NCBI GenBank assembly: GCA_031289445.1
Contig: JAITPL010000126.1
Coordinates: 1 to 5,719, forward strand
DNA: 5,719 bases
DNA from: Tannerella sp.
Lineage (GTDB): Bacteria > Bacteroidota > Bacteroidia > Bacteroidales > Tannerellaceae
Direction: 5' to 3'
Each line of letters opens with the position of its first letter. Position 1 is the stretch's first letter. Positions 1-5,371 of this stretch are shown here, piece by piece. Position numbers and translations under genes: made by a program. Under the pieces are notes generated by a model that saw nothing but the letters and a program-made list of their open reading frames with translations, was not told where the DNA came from and did no database searches.

Positions 1-2076
1 GAAAAATCGCGCTTGCTTGAGGCGGAAGTTGGCATAAGCGCTGATGATAGGATAGTTACCTATGGTTTTCTCGCTCTGTGTCTGAAACTGCTGCGTTGCT
101 GGCTCATAATAAGGGGCATAGTAGGAAGTGAAATAATGTGCATCGACGCCAAGTTGTATCTTCAGCACTTTGGCATAAGTGAAATCAATATAAAGATTGG
201 AATATGCGCTGATTTGAGGCAGGGGAAGCACTGACTTATCACTGCTCAACTGCCATGCAACCTCATTCTCCCAGCCGAAATGCCGGCTTATAAAATCCTG
301 ACGTGCACGGACGGTAACGACCTGCAAGTTGCTGCCAAACTGCTCGGGAACGCCCGAAGCGCCGAAATAAACGAAGTTCTGTATGCTCTCGACGTCGGCG
401 GATACGTTCGTGCGCGACTGCTCAATGTCTATCTCGCCGCCGACCGACACGCGCTGCATGTTGTCAAGGTTTTTATCCCACCAGAAATAACGAGAGTGAT
501 GATGACGCAGATAGAAGGCCGGTACAAGGTTTTTGATATGTCCGCGGGCTTTGATGGAAGCGTTCTTGCCAAGCAACTGAAACGCTGTCTTCAGTTCGCC
601 GACGACAGTAAATTCGCCAAGGTCGCTACCCACAAGGCATAACTCGCCGCGGGCGGTGTAAGTGAACAGTTGACCGCGCTGCTTCGACAGTTCAGCGCCT
701 ATATAGGTCGAAAACTCGTCATAGACCGCCGTGCCGCGCACCGAATCGCCCGGCAACGTGAAACGTCGTTTGTCGAAAGCGACAAAAGCCGTCAGTCCCA
801 TCTTGACCCAGTCCTGAAAACCTTCGCGCAGTGAGAGACCTATAGTATTCTTCATGTTCCATGCCTCCGTATAATCGTCGAGCACGGAATCCGGCGAGCC
901 GTAAATATCCAAATCATAAGCCCTTACGTAGTTGGAATCTATATCGCGATATTTCGACAGAAAACGTCGGGAAGCATCTTCGTACTCAAATGTATGTACT
1001 ATGCTCGAAACAGGCACGAATACAGCGTCTTCCTCTTCTTCCGCCATGCCGGCGGTCGGGTCCGTGTCGCCAAAAATATCGGGAGCTACAGGTGCAGGCG
1101 CACCCTCGGCATTGGCAGCGTTAGTTACTTGAGCAGCTATGGCTTCCTCCTCGGCGGCTTCCTCGGCTTTTTCCTTTTCAATCTGCTGTTTGGCTTCGCG
1201 CATTTTATCCGCCTCTTTCTTTTCGGCCTCGGTTTTCTCGCGATAGAAGCCAAGATTATAGCGGTGAGTGAGGAACAGTTGCTTGCCTTTGACGCGATTC
1301 CAGGTGTTGGTAAAACGCACCGGATACGACTGCCGGTCAAGAGGGCGCTTGTTATCGGTAAAATCGTCGGGATGCGTTATGTAGCGGTCGTTGGAGAGGC
1401 CTCCGTTCTCGGTGTTAAGATAGTTATGATTGCGAAAATAGGCGTTCAGCTCGTAGCGTTCGGCGAGATAGCTGACGAAAGGGCGATAGTAGAACTGCTG
1501 GTTGCTGTTGGAGGTATATTGCCCGCGAACGTAGGTATAGTTAAACTCCAGACCGACGTTCAATGCACGCCCGAAATTGCTTGTCATCACGCCGTCCAGC
1601 ACCTCTTCGCGGTCTTTCTGTCCTCCAGCCCTCAGATAGTCGAGCCGCGTATAGGGTTCCTTGACGTCGTAGAAAAGGGCGTTGCGGCGGTTGACTATAT
1701 AATGTTTGTAGGCATTGGCGAAGATGAAATCGTTGTCCTCGCCGCGTTCTGCGAAGATACGGCTCTGCGCCGGCGATCCTATGTTGGCGAGATAGCCGAC
1801 GGCCAAGCCCCGCCCCTCCATAAGTCTTGAGTTGGCGAAATTGAGGCGCATTGTATCCATCGGCGCTACGTAGCGGTCGAAGTTATCGGTGAGGCGATAG
1901 ACGGTTAAGGGTTTGCTGACGACTTGGACAGTGTCCTGAAAAAGCAGACTGTCGGGCATATCGGCGGGCGCGACGCTCAGTTTAGGCGTAATACCCTTCT
2001 TGGGGGATTGCGCCGTCAAAACCTGACTCAAGCCCGCAAGCAACAGTACGACTGTCAGAACAATATCCCTCTTCAC
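1..2076 (-). CDS. Putative outer-membrane porin (Porin_10-like), 3' end outside window
   Basis: An open frame of 692 codons without a stop runs off the left edge, so the C-terminus is missing. The start is GTG at 2076, five bases after the gamma-subunit stop; no in-frame ATG lies nearby upstream, and later ATGs would remove the signal peptide. Residues 1-22 form a signal peptide (KRD, then a hydrophobic run, cleavage probably TA|Q). The mature N-terminal half has FYDVKEPYTRLDYL near residue 135, a NYTYVRGQY stretch and ENGG at 223-226, which I recall from the Bacteroidetes putative porin family (Pfam Porin_10). Residues about 279-350 are a charged, low-complexity Lys/Glu/Ala insert ending in MAEEEED. 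After it come alternating polar/aromatic stretches typical of outer-membrane beta strands. The product is probably an outer-membrane beta-barrel of unknown substrate. Its position as last gene of an oxidoreductase operon hints at passage of a related acid, which is inference only. Confidence 0.87.
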   Translation of the reverse strand, partial: MKRDIVLTVVLLLAGLSQVLTAQSPKKGITPKLSVAPADMPDSLLFQDTVQVVSKPLTVYRLTDNFDRYVAPMDTMRLNFANSRLMEGRGLAVGYLANIGSPAQSRIFAERGEDNDFIFANAYKHYIVNRRNALFYDVKEPYTRLDYLRAGGQKDREEVLDGVMTSNFGRALNVGLEFNYTYVRGQYTSNSNQQFYYRPFVSYLAERYELNAYFRNHNYLNTENGGLSNDRYITHPDDFTDNKRPLDRQSYPVRFTNTWNRVKGKQLFLTHRYNLGFYREKTEAEKKEADKMREAKQQIEKEKAEEAAEEEAIAAQVTNAANAEGAPAPVAPDIFGDTDPTAGMAEEEEDAVFVPVSSIVHTFEYEDASRRFLSKYRDIDSNYVRAYDLDIYGSPDSVLDDYTEAWNMKNTIGLSLREGFQDWVKMGLTAFVAFDKRRFTLPGDSVRGTAVYDEFSTYIGAELSKQRGQLFTYTARGELCLVGSDLGEFTVVGELKTAFQLLGKNASIKARGHIKNLVPAFYLRHHHSRYFWWDKNLDNMQRVSVGGEIDIEQSRTNVSADVESIQNFVYFGASGVPEQFGSNLQVVTVRARQDFISRHFGWENEVAWQLSSDKSVLPLPQISAYSNLYIDFTYAKVLKIQLGVDAHYFTSYYAPYYEPATQQFQTQSEKTIGNYPIISAYANFRLKQARFF

Positions 2077-2081
2077 CTCTC

Positions 2082-2624
2082 TTATACTTTGCGGATTATT
2101 TCCATGCCTGTGCGTATGGCGTCCTCGTTGGCGGGAAGCATTGAGTAATGGCGTTCGGGAAGGGTCTTTTTCAGTCCTTTCATAACGCTTTCAAACTTAA
2201 CCATAGGGACTATCTTGAGCAGACCGCCGAGTACTATCATATTGAATGTCTTCGACATGTTGAGCTTTGTAGCCGTGTCCATCGCGTTAATTCGATATAC
2301 TTGCAAGTCGGTGCGGGTCAGCGGTTTCTGTATGCCGTAGTCGTCATAAATCAATATCCCGCCCGGTTTAACTTTAGATTCGAACTTGTCCATAGACGGC
2401 TGGTTGAGGATGATGGCTATGTCATACTCGTTGAGGATGGGCGAACTGATGCGCTCATCGCTGAGTATGACCGTAACGTTGGCCGTACCGCCGCGCTGTT
2501 CGGGTCCGTAAGATGGCATCCAGCTTACTTCCTTGCCATCCATCAGTCCCGAATAAGCGAGAATCTTGCCCATCGAGAGGACGCCCTGACCGCCAAAACC
2601 GGCAATTATTATTTCATGTATCAT
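2082..2624 (-). CDS. korC: 2-oxoacid:ferredoxin oxidoreductase, gamma subunit
   Basis: This 180-residue protein matches the usual size of the separate gamma subunit (POR gamma domain) of four-subunit 2-oxoacid:ferredoxin oxidoreductases. The family signature GFGGQGV is at residues 9-15, followed by MPSYGPEQRGG at 36-46; both are hallmark motifs. The first forms a glycine-rich loop, and the domain is thought to help bind CoA and hold the alpha/beta catalytic core together in the cytoplasm. The ATG start at 2624 lies 12 bases after the beta-subunit stop, and the protein begins directly with the expected first beta strand (IHEIIIAG), so no other start is needed. The porin start follows 5 bases after the stop. 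The symbol korC follows the 2-oxoglutarate enzyme convention; the true substrate may be another 2-oxoacid. Confidence 0.95.
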   Translation of the reverse strand: MIHEIIIAGFGGQGVLSMGKILAYSGLMDGKEVSWMPSYGPEQRGGTANVTVILSDERISSPILNEYDIAIILNQPSMDKFESKVKPGGILIYDDYGIQKPLTRTDLQVYRINAMDTATKLNMSKTFNMIVLGGLLKIVPMVKFESVMKGLKKTLPERHYSMLPANEDAIRTGMEIIRKV

Positions 2625-2636
2625 CTGTCTGTCGTA

Positions 2637-3392
2637 TTAAATGTTTTTTAAGTCGCCAAGCGGATAGAAGGGAAACATGTTTTCCTGCATCCATTTGTTG
2701 GCTTTTTCGGGTGATTGTTTCCAGCCTGAAGCGCATGTAGAGACGAACTCGACGACCGATGTGCCTTTGCCTGCCATCGAATTCTCGAAGGCCAACCGCA
2801 ACGCTTTTTTCGATTTCTTGACGGCGGGGACGGTCTCGACGCTCTGGCGCGTAACGTAACAGGTGCCTTCGAGCTGAGCCAGAAGGTTGGATATCTTCAG
2901 CGGATAGCCGTTGAGAGCGACATCGCGTCCGTAAGGGCAAGTAGATGTAGGCATGCCGAGCAGGGTCGTAGGGGCCATCTGTCCGCCTGTCATTCCGTAG
3001 ATTGCATTGTTGACAAAGACGATGACGATGTTCTCGCCTCGGTTAGCGGCATGTATGGTCTCGGCCGTTCCGATAGCGGCAAGGTCGCCGTCGCCCTGAT
3101 AGGTGAAGACCATCTTTGCAGGGTTAAGTCTCTTGACAGCGGTAGCGAGGGCGGGCGCACGACCATGTGCGGCCTCCTGCCAGTCGATGTCGATATATTT
3201 GTATGCAAAAACGGCGCATCCGACAGGCGATATGCCTATCGTCTGCTCTTCAAGCCCCATCTCTTCGATGACCTCGGCGAGCAGTTTGTGGATCGTGCTG
3301 TGACTGCAACCCGGGCAGTAATGCATAGCAACGTCCCTGAGTAGCCTGGGCTTTTGATAAACTATGTTTTCGGGATTTATTATTTCAAACAT
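2637..3392 (-). CDS. korB: 2-oxoacid:ferredoxin oxidoreductase, beta (TPP-binding) subunit
   Basis: This 251-residue protein is the thiamine-pyrophosphate subunit of a 2-oxoacid:ferredoxin oxidoreductase. Visible motifs are CPGCSH at residues 26-31, GCAVFAYKY at 58-66, the TPP/Mg2+ motif GDGD at 100-103, and NNAIYGMTGGQ at 128-138, in the order expected for the POR/KOR beta family. The enzyme joins a 2-oxoacid and CoA to give acyl-CoA, CO2 and reduced ferredoxin, or the reverse. The motifs resemble the 2-oxoglutarate/2-ketoisovalerate branch more than pyruvate enzymes, but I cannot assign the substrate from sequence alone. The ATG start at 3392 is preceded by an A/T-rich stretch with no Shine-Dalgarno, as is usual in Bacteroidetes. 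Unlike the other junctions in the operon, this gene is separated from the gene before it by 167 bases filled with repeats. Confidence 0.95.
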   Translation of the reverse strand: MFEIINPENIVYQKPRLLRDVAMHYCPGCSHSTIHKLLAEVIEEMGLEEQTIGISPVGCAVFAYKYIDIDWQEAAHGRAPALATAVKRLNPAKMVFTYQGDGDLAAIGTAETIHAANRGENIVIVFVNNAIYGMTGGQMAPTTLLGMPTSTCPYGRDVALNGYPLKISNLLAQLEGTCYVTRQSVETVPAVKKSKKALRLAFENSMAGKGTSVVEFVSTCASGWKQSPEKANKWMQENMFPFYPLGDLKNI

Positions 3393-3395
3393 AAA

Positions 3396-3429
3396 AAATA
3401 AAGTTAGAAGTTAAATAAAGTTAGAAGTT
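3396..3429. repeat. 17-bp perfect tandem repeat, two copies
   Basis: The unit AAATAAAGTTAGAAGTT occurs twice without a gap or mismatch, at 3396-3412 and 3413-3429, three bases upstream of the beta-subunit ATG. It would form the A/U-rich 5' leader of the beta reading frame. On the minus strand each copy contains TAACTTTA, one base from the Bacteroidetes -7 pattern TAnnTTTG, so a weak internal promoter is possible but unproven. Confidence 0.9.
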
Positions 3430-3432
3430 TGT

Positions 3433-3451
3433 AGGGGCTGGGCTTGCCCCT
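3433..3451. repeat. GC-rich inverted repeat
   Basis: The arms AGGGGC (3433-3438) and GCCCCT (3446-3451) flank a 7-base loop, with a further TGCCC directly after. It is a small GC island in A/T-rich surroundings. It resembles dispersed GTAGGGGC-type repeat elements I recall from Bacteroidales genomes. As RNA it would form a short hairpin in the leader of the beta gene. No U-run follows on the minus strand, so it is not a standard terminator. Confidence 0.6.
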
Positions 3452-3464
3452 GCCCAAAAGTTAT

Positions 3465-3502
3465 TTACAGAATTAACAAGATTTGCAGAATTTACATAAG
3501 AT
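3465..3502. repeat. Degenerate 18/20-nt tandem repeat
   Basis: Two imperfect copies follow one another: TTACAGAATTAACAAGAT (3465-3482) and TTGCAGAATTTACATAAGAT (3483-3502). They share the CAGAATT core and the AAGAT end and differ by a 2-base indel and a few substitutions. It is intergenic, and I see no coding or RNA-gene explanation. Confidence 0.65.
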
Positions 3503-3524
3503 TGCTTCGTTCCTCGCTATGACG
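3500..3524. repeat. Copy of a widespread dispersed intergenic repeat
   Basis: The 25 bases starting GATTGCTTCGTTCCTCG read on the minus strand as a sequence containing GCGAGGAACGAAGCAATC. I recall this core as a dispersed repeat in many unrelated bacterial genomes, usually with ATTGC and GCAAT as matching arms. Here the second arm is GCTAT, so the dyad is broken and the copy looks decayed. The family assignment rests on memory, not on a search. Confidence 0.6.
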
Positions 3525-3531
3525 GCGATAA

Positions 3532-3566
3532 TTATCAATTGTCAATTCTCAATTATCAATTATGAA
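3532..3566. repeat. Heptanucleotide repeat array, consensus TTNTCAA, five units
   Basis: Five consecutive 7-base units occur at 3532, 3539, 3546, 3553 and 3560: TTATCAA, TTGTCAA, TTCTCAA, TTATCAA and TTATGAA. The last, variant unit supplies the stop codon and end of the final serine codon of the small membrane-protein gene, so the array abuts and enters that reading frame. Arrays of this CAATTAT type are frequent between Bacteroidales genes. Confidence 0.85.
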
Positions 3567-3730
3567 AAGTATCTCATTACGTATTGAGTGATTCTGAGCA
3601 GTACCGCTGTACCGCCCAGGACATAATGCAACGGAAAACCGCTGACTGCAAAATAACAGACTATCGCGCCGATGGCCAGTATCATAAAGATGACGGTTAG
3701 CAGTTCGTCTATCGGTGAGCCTCGTTTCAT
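3560..3730 (-). CDS. Small hydrophobic protein, probably two membrane helices
   Basis: This is a 56-residue reading frame beginning MKRGSPIDELLTVIFMILAI. Its ATG overlaps the TGA stop of the alpha subunit in the form ATGA (3730-3727), an arrangement typical of translational coupling and the main evidence that it is real. Residues about 10-30 are strongly hydrophobic (LLTVIFMILAIGAIVCYFAV), and residues about 32-47 form a second hydrophobic segment after a GFP turn. The protein ends in RITQYVMRYFS, with basic residues near the C-terminus, which suggests a helical hairpin in the inner membrane. I recognise no named family or catalytic motif. Lying between the alpha and beta genes of a soluble ferredoxin-dependent enzyme, it might anchor or regulate the complex at the membrane, but that is inference. 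The stop lies inside a heptanucleotide repeat, so the C-terminal end may have been altered by repeat growth. Confidence 0.8.
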   Translation of the reverse strand: MKRGSPIDELLTVIFMILAIGAIVCYFAVSGFPLHYVLGGTAVLLRITQYVMRYFS

Positions 3731-4803
3731 ATCAGTTTCTCCTTTACTGCGTTTACAATCTCGTTAGGGGTGAAGACTATGCCGCCAAGACGACCGAAAT
3801 GCTCGACCTTCACTCTGCCGTTGACCGCCAAACGGACGTCCTCGACCATCTGGCCTGCATTCAGCTCTACCGACAACATGCCGCGTACCTTTTCGGCATA
3901 CGCCTTGATGGCTTTCGTCGGGAAGGGCCAAAGCGTTACAGGACGGAAAAGACCGAGTTTCAAACCTTCGCTGCGAGCCGTCTCTATAGCCTTCTGACAG
4001 ATACGCGCCGACGAGCCGAAGGCTACCAGCAGATAATCCGCATCATCACACATATATTCCTCGAAACGCACCTCGTTTTCTTCTATCTGCTTGTATTTAG
4101 CCTGAAAACGCAGGTTTTTCTTCTCCATAATTTCGGGGTCGAGTTCGAGTGATGTTATCACATTGCGCTCGCGGCCGGCTTTCTTGCCGCGCGAAGCCCA
4201 GGGCGATTCCTGCTCTACCTCGTCGTCGGTTTTGCGCGGACGGAACGGAGGCAACACGACTTTCTCCATCAACTGCCCGATCATGCCATCGGCCAGAATC
4301 ATCGCCGGATTGAGGTACTTGAACGCCAGATCGAAACCCAAGGCGACGAAATCGGCCATCTCCTGCACCGACGAGGGCGCAAGGGTTATAAGCCTGTAAT
4401 CGCCATGTCCGCCGCCCTTGACGGTCTGGAAATAATCGGCCTGACTTGGCTGAATGGTACCCAGACCCGGCCCTCCACGCATCACGTTGACAAGCAGACA
4501 AGGCAGGTCGGCGCCCGCAAGGTAGGATATGCCTTCGAGCTTGAGGCTTATACCGGGGCTTGAGGACGAGGTCATCACCCTCTTGCCGGTGCCGGCGCCT
4601 CCATAGACCATGTTGATGGCGGCTATCTCGCTCTCGGCCTGCAACACTACCATGCCGGTCGTCTCCCAGGGCTTCTCGGCTTCGAGTGTCTCAAGTATCT
4701 CCGACTGCGGCGTTATAGGATAACCGAAATAACCGTCTGCACCGTAGCGGATTGCGGCATGGGCGATAGCCTCATTTCCTTTCATTAACTTTACTTCTTC
4801 CAT
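3727..4803 (-). CDS. vorB: 2-oxoacid:ferredoxin oxidoreductase, alpha subunit (VorB/KorA type)
   Basis: This 358-residue protein is full length for the alpha subunit often named 3-methyl-2-oxobutanoate (2-ketoisovalerate) dehydrogenase subunit VorB. The N-terminal pyrimidine-binding domain (about 1-190) opens with MKGNEAIAHAAI at 7-18 and has YPITPQSE at 28-35, QAESEIAAINM at 55-65, the TSSSSPGISLK stretch at 78-88 and RGGPGLGTIQPSQADY at 109-124. A charged linker (about 188-250) leads to the second domain, with VAFGSSAR at 260-267 and LFRPVTLWPFP at 285-295. With beta, gamma and the ferredoxin subunit it forms a cytoplasmic enzyme that interconverts a 2-oxoacid and an acyl-CoA. The ATG at 4803 is four bases after the ferredoxin stop, and the TGA overlaps the next gene's ATG. 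The protein is also called KorA; substrate preference (branched-chain 2-oxoacid or 2-oxoglutarate) is undecided. Confidence 0.95.
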   Translation of the reverse strand: MEEVKLMKGNEAIAHAAIRYGADGYFGYPITPQSEILETLEAEKPWETTGMVVLQAESEIAAINMVYGGAGTGKRVMTSSSSPGISLKLEGISYLAGADLPCLLVNVMRGGPGLGTIQPSQADYFQTVKGGGHGDYRLITLAPSSVQEMADFVALGFDLAFKYLNPAMILADGMIGQLMEKVVLPPFRPRKTDDEVEQESPWASRGKKAGRERNVITSLELDPEIMEKKNLRFQAKYKQIEENEVRFEEYMCDDADYLLVAFGSSARICQKAIETARSEGLKLGLFRPVTLWPFPTKAIKAYAEKVRGMLSVELNAGQMVEDVRLAVNGRVKVEHFGRLGGIVFTPNEIVNAVKEKLI

Positions 4804-4807
4804 TGTC

Positions 4808-5041
4808 TTAGTTCTCGAATTTCTTTTTATAAACAGTGAGACAGCCGTCGGGACACACCCAACCGCAACTTGCGCATCCTATACATGCGTCGGGATTCTT
4901 CATATACATATAATGATATCCCTTGGTGTTGACTTCCCGCGGGTGAAGTTCCAGTACATCGACAGGACACGCCACCGCGCACAGATTGCAACCTTTACAG
5001 CGTTCCGTATTCACCACGACCGCTCCTCTTATCTTTGCCAT
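4808..5041 (-). CDS. korD: 2-oxoacid:ferredoxin oxidoreductase, delta subunit (2[4Fe-4S] ferredoxin)
   Basis: This 77-residue protein carries two complete [4Fe-4S] binding motifs: cysteines 15, 18, 21 and 25 (CKGCNLCAVACP), and 53, 56, 59 and 63 (CIGCASCGWVCP). A ninth cysteine at 67 is not needed for either cluster. Length and motif spacing match the small ferredoxin-like delta subunit of four-subunit 2-oxoacid:ferredoxin oxidoreductases, which passes electrons between the TPP site and external ferredoxin. It is the first gene of the operon, with the alpha gene four bases downstream. The ATG at 5041 starts the family-typical lead-in (MAKIRGAVVVNTERC) and lies about 30 bases from a Bacteroidetes -7 box, which supports this start. 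As the enzyme's substrate is not proven, the symbol is by gene order and family. Confidence 0.93.
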   Translation of the reverse strand: MAKIRGAVVVNTERCKGCNLCAVACPVDVLELHPREVNTKGYHYMYMKNPDACIGCASCGWVCPDGCLTVYKKKFEN

Positions 5042-5053
5042 AAATCAATATTT

Positions 5054-5091
5054 TTCGTTTACGAAGGCGCAAAGATACAAAAATATTTTGT
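5054..5091 (-). promoter_or_regulatory. Promoter core of the oxidoreductase operon with two dyads
   Basis: On the minus strand TATCTTTG (5077-5070) fits the Bacteroidetes -7 consensus TAnnTTTG exactly and sits 28 bases before the ferredoxin ATG, giving a leader of about 20-25 bases. The -33 element (TTTG) is poor: only TTCC is present at 19-21 base spacing. Two dyads flank the box. ACAAAA/TTTTGT, with a 3-base spacer, lies at 5077-5091 just upstream. TTCGT/ACGAA, with a 2-base spacer, lies at 5054-5065 near the expected transcription start. Either could be an operator; the upstream one could also arise by chance in A/T-rich DNA. Confidence 0.65.
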
Positions 5092-5159
5092 TCCGAGAGG
5101 AATAAAGGTAGAAGGGGGAAGGGGAAATGGGGGCGCACAGACCAATGATGCAAGCAAAG

Positions 5160-5177
5160 ACAGGAGGGACAGGAGGG
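5160..5177. repeat. 9-nt tandem repeat ACAGGAGGG, two copies
   Basis: Two perfect copies lie at 5160-5168 and 5169-5177, followed by ACA, five bases before the palindrome at 5183. This is part of the purine-rich spacer and has no coding explanation. Confidence 0.8.
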
Positions 5178-5182
5178 ACACG

Positions 5183-5210
5183 GTAGAGACGTTGCATGCA
5201 ACATCTCTAC
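5183..5210. repeat. 28-nt REP-like palindrome
   Basis: GTAGAGACGTTG at 5183-5194 is mirrored by CAACATCTCTAC at 5199-5210 around a central CATG. Of 14 complementary positions, 13 match; the exception is C5190 against A5203. In minus-strand RNA this pair is G-U, so the transcript of the LiaF-like gene could form a 12-pair stem with a 4-base loop. The GTAGAGAC...GTCTCTAC ends resemble dispersed REP-type elements I recall from Bacteroidetes and cyanobacteria, often linked to REP-associated tyrosine transposases. No such transposase lies in this window. Confidence 0.8.
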
Positions 5211-5241
5211 AGGTAACGACAGGCAATATTTCCGACGAAAA

Positions 5242-5271
5242 TCGAGAAAGTCGAGAAAAGTCGATGAAAAG
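5242..5271. repeat. Degenerate 9-11-nt tandem repeat, three units
   Basis: TCGAGAAAG (5242-5250), TCGAGAAAAG (5251-5260) and TCGATGAAAAG (5261-5271) follow one another, each one base longer than the last. This suggests slippage-driven growth. It is intergenic. Confidence 0.7.
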
Positions 5272-5284
5272 ACAAGAGAGACGG

Positions 5285-5300
5285 TAAGGACTTTAAGGAC
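5285..5300. repeat. 9-nt repeat with TAAGGAC core, two copies
   Basis: TAAGGAC occurs at 5285-5291 and again at 5294-5300, separated by TT, giving a period of nine. It is short and could be chance alone, but it fits the repeat pattern of the spacer. Confidence 0.5.
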
Positions 5301-5324
5301 GACAAGAGAAAGAGACCGACAACT

Positions 5325-5352
5325 AACTATCAATCACCAACTATCAACCGCC
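5325..5352. repeat. 14-nt tandem repeat, two copies
   Basis: AACTATCAATCACC (5325-5338) is followed directly by AACTATCAACCGCC (5339-5352), with two mismatches. A partial third copy, AATTCACC, follows. The CTATCAA core is close to the TTATCAA heptamer in the other spacer at 3532-3566. Confidence 0.75.
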
Positions 5353-5371
5353 AATTCACCATTAGCGAAGC

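Larger units (their letters stand above)
5092..5371. other. Gene-free, purine-skewed repeat-rich spacer
   Basis: I see no gene here. The open frames crossing it have low-complexity, repeat-derived translations. The plus strand is strongly purine-rich (61 of 80 bases at 5241-5320 by hand count). The stretch is a patchwork of short tandem repeats and one palindrome, listed separately. No intrinsic terminator with a U-run is visible downstream of the LiaF-like gene. Confidence 0.75.

Noticed and set aside
280..642. Plus-strand open frame of 120 codons
   Set aside because: It lies wholly opposite the porin coding frame and has no independent support such as a promoter or domain.
994..1830. Plus-strand open frame of 278 codons
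   Set aside because: It is antisense to the porin, whose minus-strand frame is continuous for 692 codons with a signal peptide and family motifs. The plus-strand translation shows no recognisable domain.
2148..2651. Plus-strand open frame of 167 codons
   Set aside because: It is antisense to the gamma subunit, which has GFGGQGV and SYGPEQRGG motifs; the plus-strand frame also crosses the gamma/beta junction.
3433..3451. Intrinsic terminator inside the operon
   Set aside because: The hairpin has only six pairs and no U-run follows on the transcribed strand; the genes beyond it are subunits of the same enzyme.
3393..3566. CRISPR array
   Set aside because: The repeats are 7-25 bases, of different families and directly adjacent, with no regular unique spacers and no cas gene nearby.
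3715..4152. Plus-strand open frame of 145 codons
   Set aside because: It is opposite the alpha subunit C-terminal domain, which has clear family motifs.
4913..5287. Overlapping open frames on both strands (4913-5287 plus, 4995-5333 minus)
   Set aside because: They span the ferredoxin 5' end, its promoter and the repeat-filled spacer; their translations in the spacer are repeat-derived low complexity.
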